Below, piece by piece: positions 1-8,284 of a stretch of 64,000 nt of DNA (its first letter is position 1; each line of letters begins with the position of its first letter). Position numbers and translations under genes: made by a program. The notes below the pieces were generated by a model that was not told the DNA's origin, ran no database searches, and was given only the letters and a program-made list of their open reading frames with translations. The stretch covers positions 1 to 64,000 of the forward strand of contig JAPLBJ010000017.1 in assembly GCA_026392845.1 (NCBI GenBank), read 5' to 3'. Source of the stretch: Actinomycetota bacterium (GTDB lineage: Bacteria > Actinomycetota > Actinomycetes > Nanopelagicales > Nanopelagicaceae).

Positions 1-1191
1 AAAAAAATCACTGTGTCCTAATTCATCTTTATGTAATCGCCATCCCCATAAACAGGCAGCGCCATAAACAACTCCCATTGTTGAACCAGCACAGAGATTG
101 CTCCACGCTTCATGTCCTTGCCACCATCCTGCAGATTTTCCTATTGCTCCAGTGTTTTCATATGACGGTTCCCCATTTGCAACCGCGCGCTCTGGTTGGT
201 TGCGCCACATATCTGCAACACGTTCTTGAATATGTTCACCACCATGTCCAGTTTGGCACCACTGAAAATCTAACCACTCAGCACTTTGATGTGCGCTAGG
301 GCGTATGTGCGGCCTGTAATGAATCCCAGTTGGTTGTCCATAACAATCCCATTCGTGGAATTCTTTTCCACCAACTTCTACCTGTGCTTCAACACCTGTT
401 CCATCAGCACCCGCTAGATAAATCGCAGGTCGCGCACCATATCGAGCAACGATGTATCGACAAAACCGTGCATACTCTTGTGAATCAACAACGGGGCCAA
501 TTACTCCAAGCCCTTTCCAACCAAACCCAAAAAATAGTGGCGAATACACAGGAACAATTTCATTTTCAACTAATACTGAAATTAGTGAATCTAAATAATC
601 AAAATAGTCGGGATTGAGAAGATTGATGTGCCCTTCATGTAAATCTTCAAAGCCAACAGCAAATCCTTCATCAGCACCTCGATCTCGCGGACCGCGTGCC
701 CCCATATCTGGTTGTACAACCATAAGTAGAACTGCGTTAAAGCCTTTTGTTCTTCGATCTTTTGCGTAGAGCTTTACATCTTCAACGGTTGCACGCCACG
801 GTAGAGCCCATGCAGTATCTGCAACGATGAGATCAGGACTTCCGTCACGAAATTTTAGGTTGCGCTCCCCTGTTGGTAGCGACCAAAATCCTTTTTGATA
901 AAAGAGATTTTCGCTTATTTTCTCATTTGTAACTTCGAACGTATCCTCAAATTTGAACGACTGGTCTTCACAATTTGAAAAGAGCGAGATTCTCCACCTT
1001 CCAACCATTGGCGGAGCGAAACGAATTTTCCAATTATTTCCACCAGACCAAAAACCTGGACGTCTCATTACCGTGCCATCATCACACGTGAAATCTGCCC
1101 AAACTTCTACTTCGGTATATGCATTCTCGTAAGACTTAGATGATGTAAATAAAAATTCAATCTCTTGCCATAAAGAATGTGTAGAACTCAT
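1..1191 (-). CDS. DUF5060/DUF4038 (apiosidase-like) glycoside hydrolase, partial
   Basis: This frame is open on the minus strand from an ATG at 1191-1189 to the window edge, about 397 codons with no stop. It is missing from the ORF track because its end lies outside the window. The first ~90 residues look like a DUF5060 beta-sandwich (WSGGNNWKIRFAPP, then GRWRISLFS). From about residue 95 it resembles the DUF4038 TIM barrel of apiosidase-like glycosidases (DTAWALPWRAT, GFNAVLLMVVQPD, YFDYLDSLI). I see no signal peptide at the N-terminus, so it may act on imported oligosaccharides in the cytoplasm. Its ATG overlaps the mmsA stop as TAATG, so the two are probably translated together. The family call comes from motif resemblance; the substrate is unknown. 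Confidence 0.72.
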   Translation of the reverse strand, partial: MSSTHSLWQEIEFLFTSSKSYENAYTEVEVWADFTCDDGTVMRRPGFWSGGNNWKIRFAPPMVGRWRISLFSNCEDQSFKFEDTFEVTNEKISENLFYQKGFWSLPTGERNLKFRDGSPDLIVADTAWALPWRATVEDVKLYAKDRRTKGFNAVLLMVVQPDMGARGPRDRGADEGFAVGFEDLHEGHINLLNPDYFDYLDSLISVLVENEIVPVYSPLFFGFGWKGLGVIGPVVDSQEYARFCRYIVARYGARPAIYLAGADGTGVEAQVEVGGKEFHEWDCYGQPTGIHYRPHIRPSAHQSAEWLDFQWCQTGHGGEHIQERVADMWRNQPERAVANGEPSYENTGAIGKSAGWWQGHEAWSNLCAGSTMGVVYGAACLWGWRLHKDELGHSDFF

Positions 1192-2675
1192 TATGTGTTT
1201 TGAGGGAAACCCAAGTTGATTCCGCCATGGCTTGGATCTAACCAACGGCTCGTAACAACTTTGCCGCGAGTAAAGAAGTGAACTCCTTCAGTGCCATGTG
1301 CGTGAGAATCACCAAAGAGCGAGTTCTTCCAACCACCAAATGAGAAATAGGCCATTGGTACAGGAATTGGCACGTTGATACCTACCATTCCAACTTCTAC
1401 TTCATTTTGGAAACGGCGTGCCGCACCACCGTCATTAGTAAATATTGCAGTTCCATTTCCATATTCATGCTTATTCACTAAATCAAGTGCCTCGTCATAA
1501 CTCTTCACGCGAATAATGCTGAGAACTGGGCCAAAAATTTCTTCTTTATAGATACTCATTGAGGGTTTTACATTGTCGAAAAGTGTTGGTCCAAGCCAAA
1601 AACCATTTCCGTCTATCTTTACGGTGCGACCATCTTCTACAAGTGTCGCACCCTCTTTTACGCCTGCTTCAATATATGAAGCGACTTTATCGCGGTGAAC
1701 ACGGGTAACTAGCGGCCCCATATCTGAGCCCTTTGTTCCGTCACCAGTTTTAATCTTGTCCATGCGAGTTCTAATTTTTTCAATGAGAGCATCGGCTATT
1801 GGTTCCACCACAACGAGTACGCTTATTGCCATGCAACGCTCGCCGGCTGAACCAAAGCCTGCGTTGATTGCTGCATCTGCTGCTAATTCTAAATCTGCAT
1901 CTGGCAAGACAACCATGTGGTTTTTTGCGCCACCAAGTGCTTGAACACGCTTGCCAGCTTTAGTTCCGCTTTCGTAGACATAGCGGGCAATGGGTGTTGA
2001 ACCAACAAATGAGACAGATTTGATTCCTGGGTGAGTTAGGAGTGCATCAACACTTTCTTTATCTCCATGAACAACATTGAATACACCATCTGGCAATCCA
2101 GCCTTTTTCCATAGCTCTGCCATAAAAATGGCCGCACTTGGATCCTTCTCTGAAGGTTTCACAATCACTGTGTTGCCGCAAGCAATTGCAACTGGGAAGA
2201 ACCACATGGGAACCATTGCAGGGAAATTGAAAGGAGAAATAATTGCTACGGGGCCAAGTGCTTGGCGAATGGAATAAACATCAACACCCGTAGAAACTTC
2301 TTCTGAGAAACCACCTTTGAGAAGGTGTGGGATACCGCAAGAAAATTCAACAACTTCTAAACCACGAGTAACTTCACCGAGGGCATCGCTGAGCACTTTT
2401 CCGTGCTCTTCAGTAATGATTGCTGCAAGCTTTTCTTTGTTTTCATTAAGTAATTCGCGGAAAGCGAATAAAACTTGAGTACGTTTTGTAAGTGAACTAT
2501 GGCGCCATGATTTGAATGCTTCAGTAGCAACTCCCACCGCTTGATCTACGAGAGCGCTATCTGCAAAATCAACATTTCCAATAACTTCGCCAGTTGCTGG
2601 ATTGTAAATATCACCAGAACGAGCAGCCTTCGTTGTTGAAAATTCGCCATTTATCCAATGTGTGATTCTCTTCAT
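1191..2675 (-). CDS. mmsA: CoA-acylating methylmalonate/malonate semialdehyde dehydrogenase
   Basis: This 494-residue ALDH-superfamily enzyme converts methylmalonate semialdehyde to propionyl-CoA, or malonate semialdehyde to acetyl-CoA, using NAD and CoA. The full family length is present. Diagnostic segments are ISPFNFPAMVPMWFFP (about 146-161), GSTPIARYVY, GKRVQALGGAKNHMVVLPDA (241-260) and the nucleophile region FGSAGERCMA with Cys281. It belongs to the MmsA/IolA subgroup of valine, beta-alanine and inositol breakdown. No inositol genes are nearby. The divergent class III aminotransferase upstream would supply a semialdehyde, which favours beta-alanine or a similar amino acid as the source. 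A glycoside hydrolase gene follows with a 1-nt overlap. Confidence 0.93.
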   Translation of the reverse strand: MKRITHWINGEFSTTKAARSGDIYNPATGEVIGNVDFADSALVDQAVGVATEAFKSWRHSSLTKRTQVLFAFRELLNENKEKLAAIITEEHGKVLSDALGEVTRGLEVVEFSCGIPHLLKGGFSEEVSTGVDVYSIRQALGPVAIISPFNFPAMVPMWFFPVAIACGNTVIVKPSEKDPSAAIFMAELWKKAGLPDGVFNVVHGDKESVDALLTHPGIKSVSFVGSTPIARYVYESGTKAGKRVQALGGAKNHMVVLPDADLELAADAAINAGFGSAGERCMAISVLVVVEPIADALIEKIRTRMDKIKTGDGTKGSDMGPLVTRVHRDKVASYIEAGVKEGATLVEDGRTVKIDGNGFWLGPTLFDNVKPSMSIYKEEIFGPVLSIIRVKSYDEALDLVNKHEYGNGTAIFTNDGGAARRFQNEVEVGMVGINVPIPVPMAYFSFGGWKNSLFGDSHAHGTEGVHFFTRGKVVTSRWLDPSHGGINLGFPQNT

Positions 2676-2763
2676 GGGTATACGTTACTTCGCTTTTACC
2701 CATGCCCACTACCCCTTTAGGTGTTGGTCGTGATTAGATTGGTTACAAATAAAAGGGGATACC

Positions 2764-4113
2764 GTGGAAAAACCAGTAGCTAATCCAGAACTCGGCGCGC
2801 AGGTCTATGCAGATGATCGCGCAAATGTTTTTCACTCGTGGTCGGCGCAAAAACAGATTACGCCCATGGCTATTTCTGGAGCACAAGGTTCATACTTCTG
2901 GGATTACGCCGGTAAGAGTTATTTAGATTTTTCATGCCAATTAGTATTTACAAATATTGGCCATCAACATCCTACTGTTGTAAAAGCTATTCAAGAACAA
3001 GCAGCGGTACTAACAACCGTTGCACCGCAACATGCCAATATTGCGCGCAACGAAGCAGCAAAGCGAATTATTGAAGTTGCAAATGGCGGATTCGAAAAAG
3101 TATTTTTCACTAATGCCGGAGCTGATGCAGTAGAGAACGCAATTCGCATGGCGCGTATTCACACAGGAAGACATAAAATTCTCTCTACTTACCGTTCGTA
3201 TCACGGCAATACTGGCTCAGCAATTACCGCTACTGGTGATCCACGTCGATTCCCAAATGAATTCTCATTCGGTCACGTTCACTTCTGGGGTCCATATCTT
3301 TATCGCACAGCATTCTGGGCAACTAATGAAGCAGAAGAATGCCAGCGAGCGCTAGAACATCTTGAGCAGACAATTATTTTCGAAGGCCCAAAAACAATTG
3401 CGGCAATTCTTATTGAGAGCGTCCCAGGCACTGCAGGTGTATTAGTGCCACCTGTTGGGTATCTAGATGGAATTCGTGCCCTCTGCGATAAGTACGGCAT
3501 TCTCTGGATTAGCGATGAAGTAATGGCTGGCTTTGGCCGCACAGGCAAATGGTTTGCATACCAACACAGCAAATCAACTCCTGATCTCATTGTCTTTGCT
3601 AAGGGTGTTACCTCAGGTTACGTACCACTTGGTGGAGTAATTATTTCTGGTCCAATTGCTGCAACATTTGACGAAAGAGTATTTCCTGGTGGACTCACTT
3701 ATTCTGGTCACCCGTTAGCGTGCGCAACAGCTGTTGCAACCATTGATGTCATGAAATCAGAGAAAATGATTGAAAACGTTGCATCTATCGGCGAGAAGAT
3801 TATTGGTCCAGGACTTCATGCAATTGCCAAAAAACATCAACTAGTCGGCGATGTTCGCGGGCAAGGTGGTTTTTGGGGATTAGATATCGTTACTAATCGC
3901 GCTACCCGCGAGCCAATTGCTGCATATGGTGGATCAAGTCCTGCCATGAATGAAATTGTTGCGACATGTAAAAAGAATGGTTTGATGCCATTCAATAACT
4001 TCAACCGAATTCATATGAATCCACCATTGAATATCAGTGAAGCTGACGCTCAATTAGGAATGGATCTCTTGGATAAGTCGCTAGGTGAAATGGCACATCA
4101 CTACAAGGGATAA
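2764..4113 (+). CDS. class III PLP-dependent aminotransferase (omega-amino acid--pyruvate type)
   Basis: This 449-residue fold-type I aminotransferase starts at a GTG preceded by AAAAGGGG, a good ribosome binding site. Recognisable parts are FTNAGADAVENAIRMAR (about 115-131), the cofactor-binding Asp251 in ISDEVMAGFGRTG and the Schiff-base Lys280 in VFAKGVTSGYVPLGG. The family transfers amino groups from beta-alanine, taurine, putrescine or similar omega-amines to pyruvate or 2-oxoglutarate, giving semialdehydes. It is divergent from mmsA with an 88-bp gap. Beta-alanine to malonate semialdehyde to acetyl-CoA is therefore a reasonable inferred route. The exact amino donor cannot be read from the sequence. 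An ABC transporter ATPase follows 9 bp later. Confidence 0.85.
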   Translation: MEKPVANPELGAQVYADDRANVFHSWSAQKQITPMAISGAQGSYFWDYAGKSYLDFSCQLVFTNIGHQHPTVVKAIQEQAAVLTTVAPQHANIARNEAAKRIIEVANGGFEKVFFTNAGADAVENAIRMARIHTGRHKILSTYRSYHGNTGSAITATGDPRRFPNEFSFGHVHFWGPYLYRTAFWATNEAEECQRALEHLEQTIIFEGPKTIAAILIESVPGTAGVLVPPVGYLDGIRALCDKYGILWISDEVMAGFGRTGKWFAYQHSKSTPDLIVFAKGVTSGYVPLGGVIISGPIAATFDERVFPGGLTYSGHPLACATAVATIDVMKSEKMIENVASIGEKIIGPGLHAIAKKHQLVGDVRGQGGFWGLDIVTNRATREPIAAYGGSSPAMNEIVATCKKNGLMPFNNFNRIHMNPPLNISEADAQLGMDLLDKSLGEMAHHYKG

Positions 4114-4122
4114 ACTTCTGGT

Positions 4123-5049
4123 ATGTCTTCACCACTGATTACAGCGCGTGGGCTCACGAAAAAATTCGATGAGTTTGTTGCCGTCGACGAGATTGATTTT
4201 GATGTGGCTAGAGGCGAATCATTCGGACTACTTGGCCCAAATGGTGCGGGTAAGTCAACGACGATGCGCATTATTGGTGCAACTTCCCAGCGAACATCTG
4301 GTGATCTCACAATTCTTGGAATGGATCCTGAAAAATTCGGTCCACAGATTCGCGCGCACTTAGGCGTAGTCCCTCAGCAAGATAATTTGGATATGCAGTT
4401 ATCGGTAAGTGAAAATCTTTATATCTATGGTCGTTATTTCGGTCTTTCACGTAAATTTCTCAAAACAAAAATTGAAGAACTTCTTGAGTTCGCCCAATTA
4501 GAAGAAAAGCGCAATGCAAAAGTTGAATCACTTAGTGGTGGAATGAAGCGTCGTCTCACTATTGCTCGTGGATTAGTAAGTGAACCTGAAATTTTGATGC
4601 TCGATGAACCAACAACTGGGTTAGACCCGCAGGCGCGTCATATTCTCTGGGATCGATTGTTTCGCCTCAAAGAACAAGGGGTGACACTCGTTATTACAAC
4701 GCACTTTATGGATGAAGCCGAACAGCTCTGTGATCGCCTTGTTGTCATGGATAAGGGCAAAATCATGGCAGAGGGAAGTCCTGCGCAATTGATTAAGGAT
4801 TATTCAACAAAGGAAGTTCTTGAAATTCGTTTTGGTTCAGAGCGCAATAGTGCAATGGCCGAACAGTTGCGCGGGATGTGCGACCGTATTGAAGAATTAC
4901 CAGACCGTATTTTGCTCTATAGCGAAGATGGTGAAGCGCTGTTGGAGAAGATTTATAGCGCCGGAATGCACCCCAAGACTTCGCTTGTGCGTAGATCTTC
5001 TTTGGAAGATGTTTTCTTGCGCCTCACTGGAAGAACTCTCGTCGACTAA
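4123..5049 (+). CDS. ABC-2 type exporter, ATP-binding protein (NodI/DrrA-like)
   Basis: This 308-residue ATPase powers a two-permease exporter encoded by the next two genes. It has Walker A GPNGAGKST (38-46), a Q-loop in VVPQQDNLD, signature LSGGMKRR (137-144), Walker B EILMLDEPTTGLD (156-168) and a switch His in ITTHFMDEAEQL. The C-terminal ~80 residues carry the extra domain usual for DrrA/NodI proteins. Its TAA overlaps the next ATG by one base. The layout of one ATPase followed by two different ABC-2 permeases is the NodI/NodJ or daunorubicin-resistance arrangement. The exported compound is unknown, and the neighbouring aminotransferases do not settle it. Confidence 0.9.
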   Translation: MSSPLITARGLTKKFDEFVAVDEIDFDVARGESFGLLGPNGAGKSTTMRIIGATSQRTSGDLTILGMDPEKFGPQIRAHLGVVPQQDNLDMQLSVSENLYIYGRYFGLSRKFLKTKIEELLEFAQLEEKRNAKVESLSGGMKRRLTIARGLVSEPEILMLDEPTTGLDPQARHILWDRLFRLKEQGVTLVITTHFMDEAEQLCDRLVVMDKGKIMAEGSPAQLIKDYSTKEVLEIRFGSERNSAMAEQLRGMCDRIEELPDRILLYSEDGEALLEKIYSAGMHPKTSLVRRSSLEDVFLRLTGRTLVD

Positions 5050-5888
5050 TGAGTACTTCAAATATTCGCCAAGGCTCTTTAGAGATAGTCGATCAGGAAA
5101 AAATAATTTCTCGCGGCTCTCTCTATGTTGCTCAAGCACGTCTGGCTGCAATGATGAAATGGGTTTGGATGATCTTGGCAATCGCTGTTGCCAATCCAGT
5201 TCTTTACCTTTTATCAATTGGGGTAGGTGTTGGTGCATTCATTGATAAGAGCGCAGGGCCTGCAGGTATTGATGGTGTGAAGTATTTAACCTTTTTAGCT
5301 CCCGCTTTACTTGCAACTGCCGCGATTCAAGGTGCAATTGATGAATCTGTTTTCCCAACTCTTGAAGGTTTCAATGGGTGGAAAAATTTCTTTGGAATGA
5401 ACGCAACCCCTATTTCTGGAAACCAAATCGCTACTGGCGTCTTCTTGGCCTCTTTTGTTCGAGTAGTTGGAACTGTCATTATTTATTGGTTTGTAATGCT
5501 CGCTTTTGGAGCGTTGGAATCAAGTAAAGCGTGGTTAGCAATACCTACAGCCGTAATGGCTGGTGTCGCATTTGGATCAATTACGCAGGCAATTGCTGGG
5601 TTACTCAAAGATGAAAATATGTTTTTTGTTATTTTCAATCGATTCATCCTGATGCCGCTCTTTCTTTTTTCAGGTACTTTCTATCCTCTTTCTTCAATGC
5701 CGAGCTATCTGCAATGGATAGGTTGGATTTCACCCTTGTGGCATTCAACTGAACTTGGTCGCTATCTCACATATGGGCACGCCCTTACTCAGACGATGGC
5801 AATAACTCACATGGTCTTCCTTCTAACACTTCTTGTGCTTGGCATATTTTTCTCTCGTCGTATCTTCACCCAGAGGCTAGCAAAATGA
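5049..5888 (+). CDS. ABC-2 type exporter permease, first subunit
   Basis: This 279-residue integral membrane protein has about six hydrophobic segments, typical of the ABC-2 transporter family. Visible segments include WVWMILAIAVANPVLYLLSI near residue 40, FLAPALLATAAIQGAI, and the ABC-2 signature region FILMPLFLFSGTFYPLSSMP near residue 200, followed by LQWIGWISPLWHSTELGR. It starts one base inside the ATPase stop codon and overlaps the next permease by 4 nt (ATGA), so the three are one translationally coupled operon. It probably pairs with the second permease as a heterodimer in the membrane. Confidence 0.88.
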   Translation: MSTSNIRQGSLEIVDQEKIISRGSLYVAQARLAAMMKWVWMILAIAVANPVLYLLSIGVGVGAFIDKSAGPAGIDGVKYLTFLAPALLATAAIQGAIDESVFPTLEGFNGWKNFFGMNATPISGNQIATGVFLASFVRVVGTVIIYWFVMLAFGALESSKAWLAIPTAVMAGVAFGSITQAIAGLLKDENMFFVIFNRFILMPLFLFSGTFYPLSSMPSYLQWIGWISPLWHSTELGRYLTYGHALTQTMAITHMVFLLTLLVLGIFFSRRIFTQRLAK

Positions 5889-6712
5889 TAATTAGCGCAG
5901 CAGTTGCTATTGCCGAAGCGCGTCGCGGGCGATTAGGAGAGCGCGTTTACTCTGGGCGTTCTCGCGCAATCTTTGAACGCGGTTACATTGCATTCAAATC
6001 TTCTACCTGGATGGTGATCCTCTCTGGATTCGTTGAACCCGTGCTCTACCTCTTTGCTTTCGGTTATGGTCTTGGAGAGTTGATTGGCAATATTGAAAGT
6101 AATGGCTTGAGCATTCCTTATGCCGCATACATCGCACCAGCGCTCCTTGCCACAAGTGCCATGAATGGCGCGATTTATGACTCCACTATGAACATCTTCT
6201 TCAAACTCAATCATGATCGTATTTATCACGGCATGCTTGCAACATCACTTGGTCCACTAGATGTTGCACTTGGTGAAATTGGGCTAGCACTGCTTCGCGG
6301 TTTTCTTTATGGAGTTGGATTCATGGCCGTTGTCGCACCACTCGGATTGATTCCGAGTTTATGGGGAATCTTGGCGATTCCGGCTGCAGTACTTATTGCA
6401 TTTGGTTTTGCGGCTGTTGGTATGGCACTTACTACTTATATGAAATCTTTTCAGCAATTAGAAATAATTAATATCTTTTTGCTTCCTATGTTTTTATTCT
6501 CTGGTTCTTTTTATCCACTTTCTGTTTTCCCAGAGTGGTTACAATTTATTATTAAGGCACTACCGCTTTCACAAGCAATCCACTTAGTTAGAGGACTTAC
6601 TCTAGGGCAGATAAATATTGGACTTTTAGGCCATATTTCCTATTTTATTGTCATGATTGTTGTCGGACTTTTTTTCACAACAAAAAGATTAAATGCACTT
6701 TTTATGAAATAA
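5885..6712 (+). CDS. ABC-2 type exporter permease, second subunit
   Basis: This 275-residue permease is related to the preceding one but clearly diverged. It shares the family pattern of VEPVLYLFAFGYGLGEL near residue 55, IAPALLATSAMNGAI, and the late signature LLPMFLFSGSFYPLSVFPEW with a following LPLSQAIHLVRG. It is the last gene of the exporter operon, entered through an ATGA overlap. A 12-nt inverted repeat with a 4-nt loop (ATGCGT/ACGCAT, 6726-6741) lies just downstream but lacks a T-tract, so I do not call a terminator there. Substrate unknown. Confidence 0.88.
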   Translation: MIISAAVAIAEARRGRLGERVYSGRSRAIFERGYIAFKSSTWMVILSGFVEPVLYLFAFGYGLGELIGNIESNGLSIPYAAYIAPALLATSAMNGAIYDSTMNIFFKLNHDRIYHGMLATSLGPLDVALGEIGLALLRGFLYGVGFMAVVAPLGLIPSLWGILAIPAAVLIAFGFAAVGMALTTYMKSFQQLEIINIFLLPMFLFSGSFYPLSVFPEWLQFIIKALPLSQAIHLVRGLTLGQINIGLLGHISYFIVMIVVGLFFTTKRLNALFMK

Positions 6713-6754
6713 AGACATTTTTTTCATGCGTAAACACGCATAAAATTTCTGCAC

Positions 6755-6837
6755 TTGCTTTAAAGTCTTTACTTGCTAAACTCGGGGTGTAACAAACTCT
6801 GTAGGGAGTAAGGCATTAGGGGTTCCGGGAAAGCCTT
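6755..6837 (+). promoter_or_regulatory. possible promoter and hairpin leader of the second aminotransferase
   Basis: A weak -35-like TTGCTT (6755-6760) and -10-like TAAACT (6777-6782) are 16 bp apart. They are followed by two adjacent small hairpins: ACTC/GAGT (6796-6809) and AAGGC/GCCTT (6810-6837). The second one ends next to the start-codon region. It matches no riboswitch class that I recognise, and the stems are short enough to arise by chance. Confidence 0.25.
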
Positions 6838-6847
6838 GGAATCGAAA

Positions 6848-8251
6848 ATGCAAAAAATGAAAACCCACGCTAACCATGCGCAAACGTTTAGATCAGTACC
6901 CGCAACATCCGAGCCGTTATCAGTAACAAAAATACAGGCCCTGTTAGATCAAGAATGGGCGCGCTTTAAAGAAAACACTTCAGCCTCTGAAAAAGAGAGT
7001 GCTCTCGCGCTTCGAACAATGCCCATGGGTGTTCCTTCCAGCTTTCAACATTGGGATCCATATCCAATCTCAATCGTTTCAGCACAAGGTGCGTGGATGA
7101 CAGATGTTGATGGACGTCGCTTACTCGACCTATCAATGGGCTTTGGAGCAATGCTCGCTGGCCACCTAAACCCAGTTGTTGTGGCCGAAATTGAGGCATC
7201 TCTGAAAGAGGGAATGCTCTTCGTTACACCATCTCCAATTTCTCGCGATGCAGGCGAACGTATCTGTAAGCGTTTTTCTATTGACCAAGTTCGTTTTGCA
7301 AACTCTGGTACGGAAGCCACAATGTATGCAACTCGTCTTGCTCGCGCATATTCTGGAAAGAATGGCGTCGTAAAGATTGAGGGCGGATACCACGGATCAT
7401 TCGACCCACTTATGGTCTCTGCAAAGCCAGCACTCGATGAAGCCGGCGATGCGCAATCACCTAATGCTATTGCTTACATCGGAACAGTTCCTGGTGATGT
7501 CTATGTTGTTCCTTACAACAATCTTGTTGCTTTAGAGACAGTATTTGAAGAGCATGCAAAAGATATTGCCTGCTTTATTCTCGAACCTGTCCTAGAAAAT
7601 ATTGCAATTGTTCTCCCAGATGCTGGATACCTTGAGGGCGTTCGCGCACTCTGCGATCACTACGACATCATTCTTATATTTGATGAAGTAAAAACAGGAC
7701 TTACTGCTGGACCACAAGGTGCAGCGCAACGTCTTGGTGTTCAACCAGATCTGATCACACTTGCTAAATCAATTGGCGGTGGAGTTCCACTTGCAGCTTT
7801 TGGTGGCAAGAAGAAGTACATGGATGCAGTAGCCGATGGCCGTCTTGCACACTTCGGTACTTTCAACGGCAATCCACTAGCAATGGCTGGTGTACGTGCA
7901 GTTGATAAAATCTGTACAGATGAGGCACTTGCACATGCAGAAGCTCTAAACATGCAGGCACTTGAACGTATTACGCAAATTATTGAGCACTACCAATTAC
8001 CAGCACACACTGTTGGTTTTGGCGTAAAAGGTTGCATAACATGGTCAACGCTGCCCGTGCGCAACTACCGCGATTACAAAGCAACTAATTTCAAAATCGC
8101 AGAGCTCTCATGGCTCTGGTCCCTCAATCGTGGAGTAATTACGCCTCCAGGACTCGATGAACAATGGTTGATCTCTTTGGCGCACGGCCAAGAAGAGATT
8201 GATATTTTGGTAGAAGATTTCCGCAGTCTTGCGGAAGCGCTACGTAGCTAA
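6848..8251 (+). CDS. glutamate-1-semialdehyde aminomutase-like class III aminotransferase
   Basis: This PLP enzyme (about 467 residues) resembles glutamate-1-semialdehyde 2,1-aminomutase. Counting from the ORF-track TTG, it has FANSGTEATMYATRLAR (154-170), the PLP-binding Asp283 in IFDEVKTG and the catalytic Lys311 in ITLAKSIGGGVPLAAFGG. The stretch KSIGGGxPLAAFGG is close to HemL. However, the ~50-residue N-terminal extension and the diverged C-terminal half (GVKGCITWSTLPVRNY) point to an HemL-like aminotransferase of another role. The ORF track begins at TTG 6836, inside a hairpin arm. I prefer ATG 6848, with GGA seven bases upstream; ATG 6857 is also possible. It has no close operon partner, so the substrate is unresolved. 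Confidence 0.8.
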   Translation: MQKMKTHANHAQTFRSVPATSEPLSVTKIQALLDQEWARFKENTSASEKESALALRTMPMGVPSSFQHWDPYPISIVSAQGAWMTDVDGRRLLDLSMGFGAMLAGHLNPVVVAEIEASLKEGMLFVTPSPISRDAGERICKRFSIDQVRFANSGTEATMYATRLARAYSGKNGVVKIEGGYHGSFDPLMVSAKPALDEAGDAQSPNAIAYIGTVPGDVYVVPYNNLVALETVFEEHAKDIACFILEPVLENIAIVLPDAGYLEGVRALCDHYDIILIFDEVKTGLTAGPQGAAQRLGVQPDLITLAKSIGGGVPLAAFGGKKKYMDAVADGRLAHFGTFNGNPLAMAGVRAVDKICTDEALAHAEALNMQALERITQIIEHYQLPAHTVGFGVKGCITWSTLPVRNYRDYKATNFKIAELSWLWSLNRGVITPPGLDEQWLISLAHGQEEIDILVEDFRSLAEALRS

Positions 8252-8284
8252 CCAAATAACGTTTTTCGAAATCCATAAAAATCT

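Noticed and set aside
78-617. Two plus-strand ORFs at the left edge
   Set aside because: They lie antisense to the long DUF5060/DUF4038 frame, which shows clear protein-family patterns; the plus-strand peptides do not.
6726-6741. Hairpin ATGCGT-AAAC-ACGCAT as a terminator of the ABC exporter operon
   Set aside because: Six pairs without a following T-tract is not enough.
6848-8251. Naming the second class III aminotransferase hemL
   Set aside because: The active-site region is HemL-like but the N-terminal extension and diverged C-terminal half make a heme role unproven, and no heme genes adjoin.
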